Shown here piece by piece: positions 10,962-21,809 of a stretch of DNA of 64,000 nt. The DNA is taken from contig JABYQQ010000004.1 in assembly GCA_022605405.1 (NCBI GenBank), forward strand, positions 2,914,001 through 2,978,000. Direction: 5' to 3'. The notes under the pieces are model-generated. The model was not told where the DNA came from. It did not search any database and worked only from the letters and a program-made list of their open reading frames with translations. The position numbers were made by a program, and so were the translations under genes. Every line of letters starts with the position of its first letter. Position 1 is the stretch's first letter. This stretch comes from Earliella scabrosa (taxonomy: Eukaryota; Basidiomycota; Agaricomycetes; Polyporales; Polyporaceae).

Positions 10962-11758
10962 GAGTACCGAGCGCGGATCACTTAGTATTTCATATCAACC
11001 CTACGCTTGTGCGTCGACATAGTGCACACTACGGGGCGCGACACGCATAACGAGTCATGCAGCTCCCATGAAGCAATATTGCGCGGCGATCGCAGCACTC
11101 TTGCAGGCATCCCAGTGATCCCGGTGGCACAGCAAGGACCTTAGACCCCCGCACTGTTCATACACTGGATGTCTGCGCCTTCATCATCAGGCAAGCTCCA
11201 TCATGATGACCGTACAAGGCCACTCTGCAACAGACAACCGTGATAGTTGCAGATGAACGCAACGCTAGGAGAAGTGAAATGAACCGTACGCTCGAGAAAA
11301 TCCGGTAACAGCTCAGTACTACAGCTTCGAGTGCTCCTAGGGATGCCGTGAATTCGCGGACTCGAAGCTGTTCGAGTTGTTACGTCACTGAAGGACTGAG
11401 CTACGTTGAACGTCAGCACGGGTTGGAGCATCGATACGAGGCTACGTACGATAGAAACAAGGGTGTCGTCAACTCGTAGAGTTCCTGGCTCGTCTGTATG
11501 TGATCCGTCGCAATCGGAGTGAATGTTGAACATGCAGGGAGGTGAGAAGGTGCCAAGACCTTCCTACCAACTTGGGAGGAGAGAACCGTTCGGGCGTTGA
11601 AGGACCGTCTATCCCCCCCTCAGTAGGTCCCATCGTCTGCCTAGGGGAGACAACGTTCGGGCGCGTCGCCAACTTCACCGCTCAAGTTGCGCTCGAGCCT
11701 CGACTACTTGCTTATACACCTCCTGCTCGATTTTGAAGTCATTGCCAGCCATCGTCGT
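10962..11758. other. Spacer between the two hAT copies
   Basis: This is original host sequence, bounded by the target duplications of the nested element (left) and the right hAT copy. A minus-strand frame of 110 codons (11201-11533) has no recognisable motif or splice partner. A short Met-initiated minus-strand frame at 11675-11752 (MAGNDFKIEQEVYKQVVEAR...) begins next to the right insertion site. Nothing here can be supported as a gene. Confidence 0.4.
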
Positions 11759-12046
11759 GCTTTCTCTAGAGACCGTCACGAGTACATCCGCGGATGTACC
11801 CGTATCCGTACCCGCGGGTAGCCAAATTTCAAATATGGGACCTGGATCTGCACGGGTATGACCGACAGGTAACCCGTACCTGCAGGACAGGTACTTGCGG
11901 GTGACAGGCCCATCCGCGAGTTTTGCGAACCCGTAGGTAACCGGCGGATACCCACAAGTACTTGCCATATGTCATACATACAGTCAAGTCGAGAATACAA
12001 TACATCACACATTGTGAAAGTGACAGCCTGAGGCTAAGCGTTACAT

Positions 12047-12550
12047 CTACATGTCGTCAACAAGCTCGGGAAGGTCTGCCATCTCGTCCTCGCCGGCGTC
12101 ATCCTCCTCGAAGAGAACCTCACAGCCAACCTCCTCGTCATCGTCTGCCGCGTTAGCCACCTCGTGACCCTCGTCGTTCGAGCCCACTCCAAAGTACATG
12201 GTCTGCCCCTGCGGCGTGCACCAAGGATCACCCAAGCGGGCGAGGCGAGCGATCCGCCGCTCTTGACGAATACGCCACGCTGCCAACTGCGAGACCAGTG
12301 AACATGTTAGCGGCGGAAGGACATGCGTATACTGCAACAGACTTACCGCGATGCGATCGCCTAGCCATTCGAGCACCAGCTCCTGCTGGAAAGGAGGGAG
12401 TTCGAGGAAAGCGGGGTGCTGGTAGCACGTCTGGGCGATGGCGTTGATGATGTGGGCGACGTCGGGCTGGGGTTCGCGTGCGATGAGGACTGCAGCACGT
12501 TCAAGCAAGTCGTTGAGAGGGAGCGTGTGGAAGTCGACGGTGGTAGGCAT
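12047..12550 (-). CDS. Accessory protein of the hAT element, right copy (147 aa)
   Basis: Exons 12347-12550 and 12047-12286 are identical to the left copy at 9820-10323, including the intron. See that entry for the description. The acidic C-terminus and basic middle are intact, so both elements keep the same two-gene content. Confidence 0.75.
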   Translation of the reverse strand: MPTTVDFHTLPLNDLLERAAVLIAREPQPDVAHIINAIAQTCYQHPAFLELPPFQQELVLEWLGDRIAVSLLQYTHVLPPLTCSLVSQLAAWRIRQERRIARLARLGDPWCTPQGQTMYFGVGSNDEGHEVANAADDDEEVGCEVLFEEDDAGEDEMADLPELVDDM

Positions 12551-13218
12551 TGTGATAGAGATTCGATGGAGTTGTGTTTAGAGACGGTGGAATGGTCAGC
12601 ACGAAGCGTGGCAACGACTTAAATATTCTGACGTACCGTGTTGGTTCCCGGGCAATGACAAGGGGCCACTATTGACGACGCCTACAAAGCAAAGTTAGTC
12701 GCGGCCACAGTGACTTTGCTTGCACAATTGAACGTACCTTGCTAGGAGCTCTGCGACCACTCTCGGATGGACGATCCTCGAGAGATGGCTTTGCTATCTC
12801 CACGCCGATGACGCGTGTTTGTTGTCGACACGAGATGGATGTGGTCGTGTAAAAGCTGGCTGCCAGGAACGGTGCTGCTGAGAAAGCCGGCGCCCTAGAG
12901 GTCGAATGTGTAGCTAGAGCCGAAGGATGCTGGTAGACAAGAGTCAAGAAGGACGAATAGAAAAGCCGCCGGAGCATAACGCGGGCAAACAAAGCCAATA
13001 GACGCCCAAGGTCTTTCGCGTGGACAGCAGCGCGTAATGGATAGGCTCGCACCTCCTCCCGTGGACCCTTTGCTACTCCTTGCCGGCCTCAGCAACAATC
13101 CAGCTCACTTGCCTACATAAGCGACGATGTTTCCTAGCTCTACTGCTCAGACACGCCCCCTCTTGTGCTCCGCCTACACTTGCTTCCTTTCGACTCTCAT
13201 ACATCGACACTCGCGCGC
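12551..13218. promoter_or_regulatory. Divergent promoter region of the hAT element (right copy)
   Basis: Mirror of 9152-9819. On the transposase side, a TATA-like ctacataagc near 13112-13121 lies about 100 bp before the transposase ATG and is followed by a pyrimidine-rich stretch (13178-13200). Confidence 0.45.
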
Positions 13219-16200
13219 ATGGCGAAGAAGGGTCGCAAGCGGGCTCGTTCCCCTTCTCCTACGCCGTCTGCCACAGGCAGCGAGACACCAGCCGCTGTTG
13301 CGACCTCGTCTCAGGCCGCCTCAACCCAGCCACCCCCCACGAAACGCAAGCGGACGTTTGAGGAGCGGTTCGACACAGCGAATCGAACCCCAGAGGAGGT
13401 CCTAAGTGCGTCACGGCGTGGTTGGCATGCTGTCAACTAACTGAATTGGTGATTTCTACAGCCTCTCAGATGCAGTCATGGCATGCTGAGATTTACGACC
13501 ACTTCCGGATGCCTCCTACGATCGTCGTCGACTCCGATGACAAGAACGTTGTGCGCTACAAGTTCATCTGTCGCAAGTATGTAGTCCTTCTCTACTGCAC
13601 GGTCGCCTTCGTCTGCTAACCTCTTGCGCAGACACCCAGACCAATACGTCACGCGCATCCGCTCCGACAACTCGACCAGCAATCTGGGCGGGCACGTCAA
13701 GGCATGCAACCCCAAGCCTCCTCCAGGGTCTCAGTCTATCGCGGACTTCGCCCACGGGTCATCGTACGACAAGGAGGAGCTGCGATACCTCGTTACGATG
13801 TGGGTCACAACGTGCCATCGCCCATTCTCGATTATCGAGGATGAGCCCCTGCTGCGTATCTTCAAGATGCTGTACGCGAAGGTCGAGACCCCCTCCGCAT
13901 CCACGGTCTCGCGGGACGTGAAGGAGGTCTACCAGGTGTCGAAGAAGAAGATTGCTGCATACTTGCAGGCTCAGCCGGCGGCCATCCACGTCGTCTTCGA
14001 TGGGTGGACTGCGCCAAATGTTCTGTCGTTCCTCGGCGTCGTGGTCACGTTTGAGGAAGAGGGGCAGCTGCGAAGTCTCGTACTTGACTACATCAGGTAA
14101 GTTTCCCATCGTTCTGCTCTGGCGGTGCACTGACCAGGAACAAGGCTGCATGCAAGTCACACCGGCGAGTATCTGGCCGACGAGCTCCTCAGCTGCCTCG
14201 AGTCGTTTGGCATCGCCGACAAGGTAAGCCTCACCACTCTCACATACCTCTACGCGCGTCGCGCGCGTCATTGCTCTTGCTCTCTCTCGCTGACTCTGCC
14301 CACTCTAGGTGTACGGTCTTGTAGCGGACAACGCCTCCAACAACGACACAATGATTGCGTCGCTCGAAAGTCTCCTCCGCGGCCCTGCAGGATCCCATAC
14401 CCGTGTACGCTGCCTCTGCCACATCTTCAACTTGTGTGTGAAGGTATGTGCGTTCCGATCCGCTCACATCTTCTCAGCTGAACCGTTGCAACCCAGGCCT
14501 TGCTTCAGCCGTTCAGCCGGACGACGAAGAAGCGTCGGGGCAACTCGCAGGGTCTCGCGCTTGGGACAAACTCCGATGACGAGAACGAGGATGACACGCC
14601 GGCTAGTGAGAGTCAGCAGTACGACTACGACAACGACTCTGTCGCCAGTGATGATGAGGACGACTTCGAGGACGAGGATAATGAGGGCGACGAGGGTGAG
14701 ACAGCTCAGGAGGAGCAGGGTGAGGGTGATGGCGACGATGCTGGAGAAGACGAGTTCGAGCTGGACGACGCACGCGAGGCCAGCGACGCAGCTGCCATCA
14801 ACAAGCTCGCTGAAGAGGTCGCCCCGCTAACGGATGCCGAGCGAAGCGTGTGTCGCTTGTCTCTCGCAAAGGTCAGTCTCTCGGTTGCAGCTCGTCATTG
14901 AAACCACCGATTAACTTTCGCTGCACATCCTTTAGATACACGGTCTTACCAAGCGTATATTCCACAGCCCGACGCTACGTAAGGACCTCCACGACCTCTG
15001 CATCAAGAATGGCATCGAGCCTCGTAACGTCGTCCGGTCTGTTCCTACACGATGGAACAGTGTCGCCATGACTTTAAAACGGGCCATTCATCTGAGCGGC
15101 GCCCTCGATGCCCTTGTCGTCATGCCGAAGCACTCGGGCCCACGCAGTGCACGTCTCCGTAGATTCAAGCTGACGTCGCACGAATGGGCCCTTCTACGTC
15201 AACTTGAGCCTATCCTCAATGTGCGTGCTCTGACGGCCGTTCAATCTCATTGCTGACATAGTGCCACGTTGTAGCACTTCCTTGCCGCCACGAAGCGTAT
15301 GTCTCAATCGGAGACGCCGTTGCTCTATCAGGTCATTCCCATCATGGACATTCTGGACGGCATGCTCAAGGACAAGTCCACCGACTACACTCTCGCGGCT
15401 CCCATTCGCGCTGCATGCCGGCTTGCACGCGAGGTTCTGAACAAGTACTATGCCAAGACCGACGACTCCATCATGTACCGCTGTGCCATCAGTGAGTATC
15501 TACCATACTCACGTACTTCTCCGTCGCCTGACCTCCGTCGCCTGACCTCTGTTGCAGTTATGCATCCGCGTCTCAAGACCCAATACTTCAAGCGCGAAGA
15601 CTGGCCGGAGGCTTGGATTGACGCAGCCCTCAAGCTGATCCGCACCGAGTGGAAACGGTATAAGACGACCTCTCCAACCTGTGCGGCGCCCTCGACTGGG
15701 TCGGCTGAGGTACGTTCGAGCGTCCGGCGTGGTGCGCTATCACTCACAGTCCCACAGGACACGCCGCTCTTCGCCCGCCTGGACAACTACGATGACAGCG
15801 ACTCCTCGGACGCTCTTGAGCTGTACCTGAACAGCCCCCCCGTCCCGGGCGTCCAGGACCCCATCGCATACTGGCACTCGCTCAACCGTTCGAAGGGCGA
15901 GAAGGACACGAAGGTACAGAATCCGTTGGCGCGGATGGCGCTGGACATACTGTCCTCTCCCGGTACGTCATTGCGAGTCCGTCTTCTGTTTACCATACTG
16001 ATCAGTCCTTATCCGGCCGTCAGCTGCTTCCGTGGACATTGAGCGGTCGTTCTCTCATGGAGGACTGACTGTGTCCAAACGGCGGCACAACTTGTCAGAT
16101 GACTCCACTCGGGCAGCGTGTGTCCTCAACGGGTGGCTGCGGGTTCCAGGGCTGGTCCCCGAGGCTGACATTGTGCAGTTGTTCCGCGACAAGAAGACCC

Positions 16201-16244
16201 GCTCGAAGAAGGGGAAGGAGCCTCAGATCATTACGATAGAGTAG
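13219..16244 (+). CDS. hAT transposase, right copy (811 aa)
   Basis: Eleven exons join without a break: 13219-13405, 13462-13576, 13632-14096, 14145-14223, 14309-14443, 14497-14871, 14936-15220, 15275-15491, 15558-15709, 15758-15962, 16024-16244. The start was chosen at MAKKGRKRARS, a basic nuclear-localisation-like N-terminus; an upstream in-frame Met (13165) lies in the presumed leader. A BED-like finger spans about 90-126 (C99, STSNL, H122, C126). The catalytic core shows FDGWTAPN (D224), SHTGEYLADELL, VADNASNND (D289) and RCLCHIFNL (C317-x2-H320, typical of hAT). Exon 6 inserts a very acidic segment of about 70 residues. Downstream lie VPTRWNS and MHPRLKTQYF, and the C-terminal dimerisation region shows DPIAYWHSL, PLARMALDILSSP and VDIERSFSHGGLTVSKRR. 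The protein is apparently full length, so the element may be active. Confidence 0.93.
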
Positions 16245-16470
16245 CGTTGATATATCACCCACCATGTAGTCTCAAATTGAATTGTGTTCCGTCAGTATGG
16301 CAGATACTCGGCAGGTTACCCGTGTGCTGGAAACCCTACGACCCGCATCCGTACATACCTGTTTCCCACGGGTGACCCATACCCGTGGGTACGGTACCTG
16401 CAGGTCCGACGGCAGATGACCCGCGGATACTCGCAGGTGTTCAATACTCGTGACGGTCTCTAGCTTTCTC

Positions 16471-18478
16471 CATGTCCTCCCACAGATTTTCTCCTGGCGT
16501 TGCGACGGATCGACTCTTCTCTGGCAGGCCTCGTTGCGACTCGCGACTCGGACGTCCCCCGCGCCGCTGGCTTACGATCTGTTTGTTTTGCGCTGATTTC
16601 CATCCACGGCTGTTCGCTCGCTATGGAGCTTTGTCACTGTATACGGCCTGGCATCAGCATGGACTAGTATTTACTCTGTTGTAGGAGTCTTGCCACAGGA
16701 TCCTGGCAGATGGATGTATCAGCATCTCTAATGAGAGACAAACCGTGATCCATCCTGGACTCTAACTTAGAGTACCCCGGTTTATACAGATTGAGCGTGT
16801 AGAGCCTGCATGCATGACTAATCGGCTCCCGCATTGATGCTGACTGCATACCGGGTCGCAATTGATCTCCCGCTTACGGCACTTAGTCTCCCATCTGCAG
16901 GACGAGTACAACCGGTATATTACGGTCCTATTCTGTCATGTCCCAGTATGTTACACCACAGCAGGCGGGAATAATATGTGCTAGTTCAAGACTGGTGAAC
17001 AAAGATATAGCATACGTACTACTACTCAACCGTCACGATATCCCGCCGTCTGGCCTCCACTGTAGTACTGACTATAGCTTCGGAACTGGGTTATTCTATA
17101 GACATGTAGCCACACAGATAAGCATTATGAGTGCCATACCATGCATACCGGTACTAGTGAGTAAGACTAGCTATGAGACTTGTAGGTAATAACAAGCGTT
17201 ACGTTGGGAGTTGCATACTGTTCCGACCGAAGTGGGCGCTTAGCATCGAAACAAACAAAGAGTAGCTTGTAGGCAGTCACTATATCGTCTTGTCGCTATT
17301 TCAATCAACGGTATAGATGTCATAGATGAGCAGTAACCACATAGCTAAGAACAGCGGCAACGTGAACAATTTAGAGTTGCCATACAACTCGAGGGCACAC
17401 ATCCATGCACAAACCACTATAGTAGTTGGGTACACCTTGCGTTTATGCATGTCCGCCATGAAGTGCACTCAGACCGGGCTATCAAACTGAATCATAAGGT
17501 GCACATGGACTCACAGTGAGTTTAGAGCTATGTCATACCCACTAGAGCCTTGTCTATGTGCCGCAAATCCGTATGTCGGGTTTTGACAACTTTCAGGCGC
17601 ACCGTTATTCGTGCTCTCATTGGCTGGCGGGACCGGACAGCCGTTCCGAAGGGAGCAACCGCTCAGATGTCAACACTGATTTGGAATTTCCAGTTCCAAC
17701 CGTATACCGATGCCCAGCCATTTAATACAAAGGCCTTCATACAACGTATCTTAAGCAGAATGTTGCTCCCACACTCTCTGATGTTGAGTCTCTTAAGTAG
17801 GTAGCTTTGGATACACCAGATATTCCGCGGCAGACAAAGGAAACTAAGATGACAAAGCGGCCATATTAATCAACCTGATGGGAACCAACCCGAAGCAGTA
17901 CTGTATGGATCTGTCACGGTATGTAATATGAAATCAATAAGTTGGTGCGGCCGATATTGATCTCAGTTAGTGGCATGGAAGCACCCTAAACTTGATGGAG
18001 CACCCGATAGAAAAGGAAGGTAAGCGCTGCAATCTCTGGATATATCCACAGTGCTCGTCTCTAACTAGAGTTCTGGATGGATCACGCTTGTGCTCTAACT
18101 AGAGTCTAAGGATATATCAATATGACAGTATAGCCTGGTCTTGCTCAGTTGTGCTCATGGCACTCGTGGAAGCCGGCAGCACTGCAGGGCTACGGCCCGG
18201 GGCTCACGTGACGACAAAGAGGATCTTCGTAGGCGCCCATACTCTGTGATGCTTTTGTTCTTGACCTGCTTCGCCCGCGCGCAGGTTGTCGTGAAGAGCC
18301 TTTCCTTTGTTCTCGCGAGTTATGTTTAGCTTCAGTGCGAGGTAAACACGATGTATCTGTATGCTTGTGTCTGGGTTACCATGGCATGTCATTGTCGCGG
18401 TATCCGTCGTCTCACCGCACTCCCCAATTCACCGATGTTGCAGAGTCAAGCACAATGGAGGTTCGTCAACTCGAGGAG
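16471..18478. other. Long non-coding stretch with a degenerate inverted repeat
   Basis: Two kilobases without a supportable gene; frames are short and interrupted on both strands and composition is more A/T-rich than the flanks. A word of about 30 bp at 16742-16772 (containing GATCCATCCTGGACTCTAAC) recurs in inverted orientation at 18059-18090 with a few mismatches. This suggests the remains of an older DNA element of about 1.35 kb. No termini or target duplication could be defined. Confidence 0.4.
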
Positions 18479-18485
18479 TATAAAG
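18479..18485 (+). promoter_or_regulatory. TATA box upstream of the small basic protein gene
   Basis: TATAAAG lies 210 bp before the ATG at 18695 and is followed by a pyrimidine-rich leader. Confidence 0.5.
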
Positions 18486-18694
18486 ACTGACGCTGCAGGG
18501 CTGTAGAAACTCTGCGCTCCCGCCAACTGCTCTCAGTACAACTCTCATCTTGTATCATATCGTCCGCGACGATCCCACTGTACCTTCGACACATCACTAA
18601 TCTCGTCGTTCTTTGATCTCGACTGCGCCCATACCCTCTGCGCGACACACTACTACAACACCGTTCCTCCAGCAGCTCCCCCATTGCTATTGTC

Positions 18695-18951
18695 ATGGCT
18701 TCCCGCTTCGCTGTCGTCCCCTTCGTGCCTCAGGAGCCTCGGTAAGTCCACAGTCACCTCACTCCGCGCGCCACCATGCTGACTGATGTTTGCCTTCTTC
18801 CAGCATGTCATGCGCCAAGTATCTCGAGCGCCGCATCATCTGCGCCTGGAAGACTATCAGCCAGAGGAGTCGCAGACGCCACCGCACCTCCATCCTTCCC
18901 GAGGACTTCGTCCTCCTCACCGCGCGCCGCCGCAGCGTCCGCTACGTCTAA
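18695..18951 (+). CDS. Small basic protein (64 aa), unknown
   Basis: Two exons (18695-18741, 18804-18951) joined by a gtaagt...ttccag intron give a 64-aa protein beginning MASRFAVVPFVPQEPRMSC. It has an Arg-rich centre (SQRSRRRHRTSILPED) and ends RRRSVRYV. There is no signal peptide or known domain. Support comes from the TATA box, the consensus splice sites and the in-phase junction. A short protein conserved in basidiomycetes is plausible, but no homolog is recognised from sequence alone. Confidence 0.55.
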
Positions 18952-20138
18952 ATGGCCCCAGCGCACCGCACAACCCTCTAGAGCTCTTTCGTCGACGCCG
19001 ATGGCCATGTATACCATGACATCCTCCCCTCACGCCCTCGCTCTACGGTCTTTCGATGAATTACGTCGCTACTCCACCGGTTGGACACGGACACGCTTCT
19101 CGGACTCATACGCTACTCTACTCCCCGTTGCGGTCCCGCAGCCTAAGTCTCGGACATCTTATACCACCCATCGAGGATACCACATGTAGCGTTTTTTCTC
19201 ATCTCTCGGTTCCGAGTTGTATTGTTTATGGGACACTGTCGTCTACTCATGTCGTATTGTGTATTGGGTCTTATTCCGGGCTCTCGGCGATATAATGTGC
19301 CAATCATTCGATGTTGCTCAATCGCCTTTCCCCAGTTGGCCTTTGGTTGTTTCCTCCAGAAGCCTGGCCCTCTGTCCATTCGCGTGCGATCATCGCGGCA
19401 GGGACGGACGCTCCCAGGGTACATGGGCAGCACAGGACACCTGCGGCGTCCGCCTGTCGCCTCTGTCCGCAGCACGGCTCGAATACACAACACCCGCAGA
19501 AGATTGCGCCTGGAAATGGGCGGTCTGGGTGAGAGCATTCGCAATGCGCTCCGAGGCTTCACTCACCCAAACCTAGACCCACGTATGCTGTCCAAATCGC
19601 CGCGGGGATTGCGAGCAGTACAGATCCGATTCTGTCGTGGATGGTGGATTAGTCCAGAGCAGGATGAGCAGGATGAAGGTTCAAGCTGACCCCATACTGT
19701 TCCAACACTTCCGACAGGTCGTGATACGAGCGTATAGCGGAAGATGCAAAGACGCAGCGTCCACGCTTCATAACCAGCCGTTGGGTCCCATAGGCATACG
19801 CTACACGCGTCATCAATGAGGTACTCTGCTCCAATTTGTGGGAATAGACTTTCCTGCGCGAGCGGCCAGCTGTGGAAGGCCAATTTGCGTGACTCCGCTT
19901 GAGACCGATCAGAACTGGGTGATCGCTCGAACGACGACGCTTTGCCAGAAGACTGGACATGATCACGCCATCAACTGAAGCAACATTGACTCCATAACAT
20001 CGCTGACATCCTTGAGATTCATCACAATTGAGCGTATTTCAGTCCATGGTGAGGTGATTCTCCAACGTGATGGAAGACCATTATTACTAGTAGGGTCCAT
20101 TTTCCCCGCGCGCAGAGTGCCTCCGCACTGGTAAACGC
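18952..20138. other. Stretch without a clear gene
   Basis: Open frames of 100-155 codons occur on both strands (for example 19222-19689 + and 19143-19562 -), but their translations are Arg/Ser-rich shadows without motifs or compatible splice partners. The minus-strand frame running on to 19963 is read-through of the last intron of the lectin-like gene and is not coding in my model. Confidence 0.4.
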
Positions 20139-20770
20139 TCAGGCCGAGATGGGGACGGGGTTCCATCCCTGCAGATGCGCGAGTTCCTCCGTGCAAGCAG
20201 CAAGGGTGACCTGTCGCATCGCGCACCACGCGCATCAGCATCATCCATCGCTCCGAGGCGTATCGAACACAACGCAGACGCACCGGAACGTTCACGGCAG
20301 CCCTGCCGAGGGTCACACAGTTGCCGTCCGCGTTGGAGACCGTGCCCGACTCGTTGACCGTCCAGACCTGCGCGGGCGAGTCCGAACACTCCGCGAAGTA
20401 GAGGGTCTGCGTGGCCGTGCCGGGGACGACGCCCTCCGAGGTGAGGCAGAAGTCGCCGTACACGATCTGGCCGGGCACGCCGGTGCCCTGGGTGGCATAG
20501 AGCGCAGTGATGTCGGCGGACGATCCATCACCGGGCCTGGCAGCGACGAGGCCTGCCCCAGGGAAGCCACCCTCGGGCGCGAAGACGAGGGCTGAGTCTG
20601 ACGAGGTCACCGAGTCGTGAGTCGTGAGCCACAAGCGTCGATCATACAGCGCTAATGCACTCACTCTGGGTGGAGAAGAAGTGCGCGGGGGAGCCGCTAG
20701 GGATGAAGTCCGCCGCGACGAAGGGAGCGGCCGCGATGGCGGTAGCAATGACAGCAAAGAAGGCCTTCAT
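20139..20770 (-). CDS. Secreted beta-trefoil (ricin-B-like) protein
   Basis: Three exons (20665-20770, 20284-20597, 20139-20210) give 163 aa with signal peptide MKAFFAVIATAIAAAPFVAA. The body has VYGDFCLTSEG, FAECSDSPAQVWTVNESG and ADGNCVTLG, i.e. the Q-x-W plus 'CxTxG' pattern of a beta-trefoil repeat, ending VTLAACTEELAHLQGWN. The final intron (gtgcgt...gcgacag) is inferred because it restores this repeat end; without it the frame runs on to 19963 with no resemblance to the family. About one trefoil domain is present. Carbohydrate binding is inferred from fold only, and the ligand is unknown. An ATAAAAG box lies about 115 bp upstream (20885-20891). Confidence 0.72.
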
Positions 20771-20891
20771 GACGACTGCGTGAAAGTACTTGAAAGGGGG
20801 TGGTGTAGGAGAAGAAGGAGAAGAGGCGTCCACGTCGAGCTGTAGATGGATCGTCGTGGGTTGCCATCATCTCGAGCAATGTCTCTTTTAT

Positions 20892-21809
20892 GCATCACCC
20901 TGCCCCAACGTAACGCGGATGGAAGAGGGCGACGGGCATATGATCGCCTTACAGCATCCGGTCCACCCGCGCTAACGGCGACGAGGATGATCGAGGTCGT
21001 TTGATGACAACTTTCGCTGGCGGTGTGCAGACGCCGCGACCCAGCCGAAACGCTAGGAACGTTTTGCCTGCGACACGCGTGAGCTTCAAAGTTCTCTACA
21101 TGGCGTATCCTTACAAGATTTGCAATGATTGAAAGATGTATCGCAGGAAGAAGTCATGAAAGATCCACCTGGATGGTGTCCATCGAGCTTGTGCCACCGT
21201 GGGGTGAAGTTGATCTTCAAATTCGCACTGACGGCTGTGCCGTCTGGGGCGTGGCCACATGGCAAGATCCGAACATAATCCTCCTTCCGAGTCCCGACTA
21301 CGCAGCTTCGGTACACCGTACCTCGGTCCTGATCCACCGCCGACGACGCGCGTGGAGTTGCTCTCCGCCTGGCTCGGAGCGGATGCATTCCTTGTATCTC
21401 AGTTCAGTACTAGAGTGAGCGTCAGAGTCAGCTAGCAAAGACGCAGGTAAGTAACGTAAAGATGTCAGGAACGGCCGCGAATGATACTATCCGTACCCCA
21501 TGGAGAACTGTCCTGAGTCGTCCTTCACAATCACTGCGCTGGCCAAATCTGCCCGCAGAGGTGCCATATGATCTCACAGAAATGAGAAATGTTGACAAGG
21601 ACGTGTCGTAACACGGGCGATCCAGTGCGTGTGGGCTATGCACGAAGTATGCGTATGCCCGGCCGTCGGGTATGGCGGCTTTCACGCTGGTAGTGTGGAA
21701 GGAGATATCATAGGTCACCATCAAGTTTACGTTCGACCGCCGATAGTCCCCATTTCGGAGCCCTCTCCAGCGCCGCACAGGTCAGGCTATTGAGTTTGGC
21801 TCACGAGTC
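20892..21809. other. Stretch without a clear gene
   Basis: Minus-strand frames of 100-116 codons (21086-21388 and 21428-21778) lack motifs and splice partners. I see nothing supportable beyond the upstream region of the lectin-like gene. Confidence 0.35.

Larger units (their letters stand above)
11767..16462 (+). mobile_element. hAT transposon, right copy (4,696 bp)
   Basis: The termini (TAGAGACCGTCACGAGTA) and internal organisation are the same as in the left copy, in opposite orientation. Its own target duplication is GCTTTCTC at 11759-11766 and 16463-16470, different from that of the left copy. The two copies therefore arose by independent insertion, not by one inverted duplication of the locus. 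Near-complete identity over 4.7 kb means the insertions are very recent. Confidence 0.95.

Noticed and set aside
5908..16462. Interpretation as a single inverted duplication or assembly mirror
   Set aside because: The two copies have different 8-bp target duplications and different flanks, and one base differs between them.
19963..20138. Extended C-terminus of the lectin-like protein
   Set aside because: A consensus intron (gtgcgt...gcgacag) restores a family-like ending at 20139; the longer frame has no resemblance to the family.
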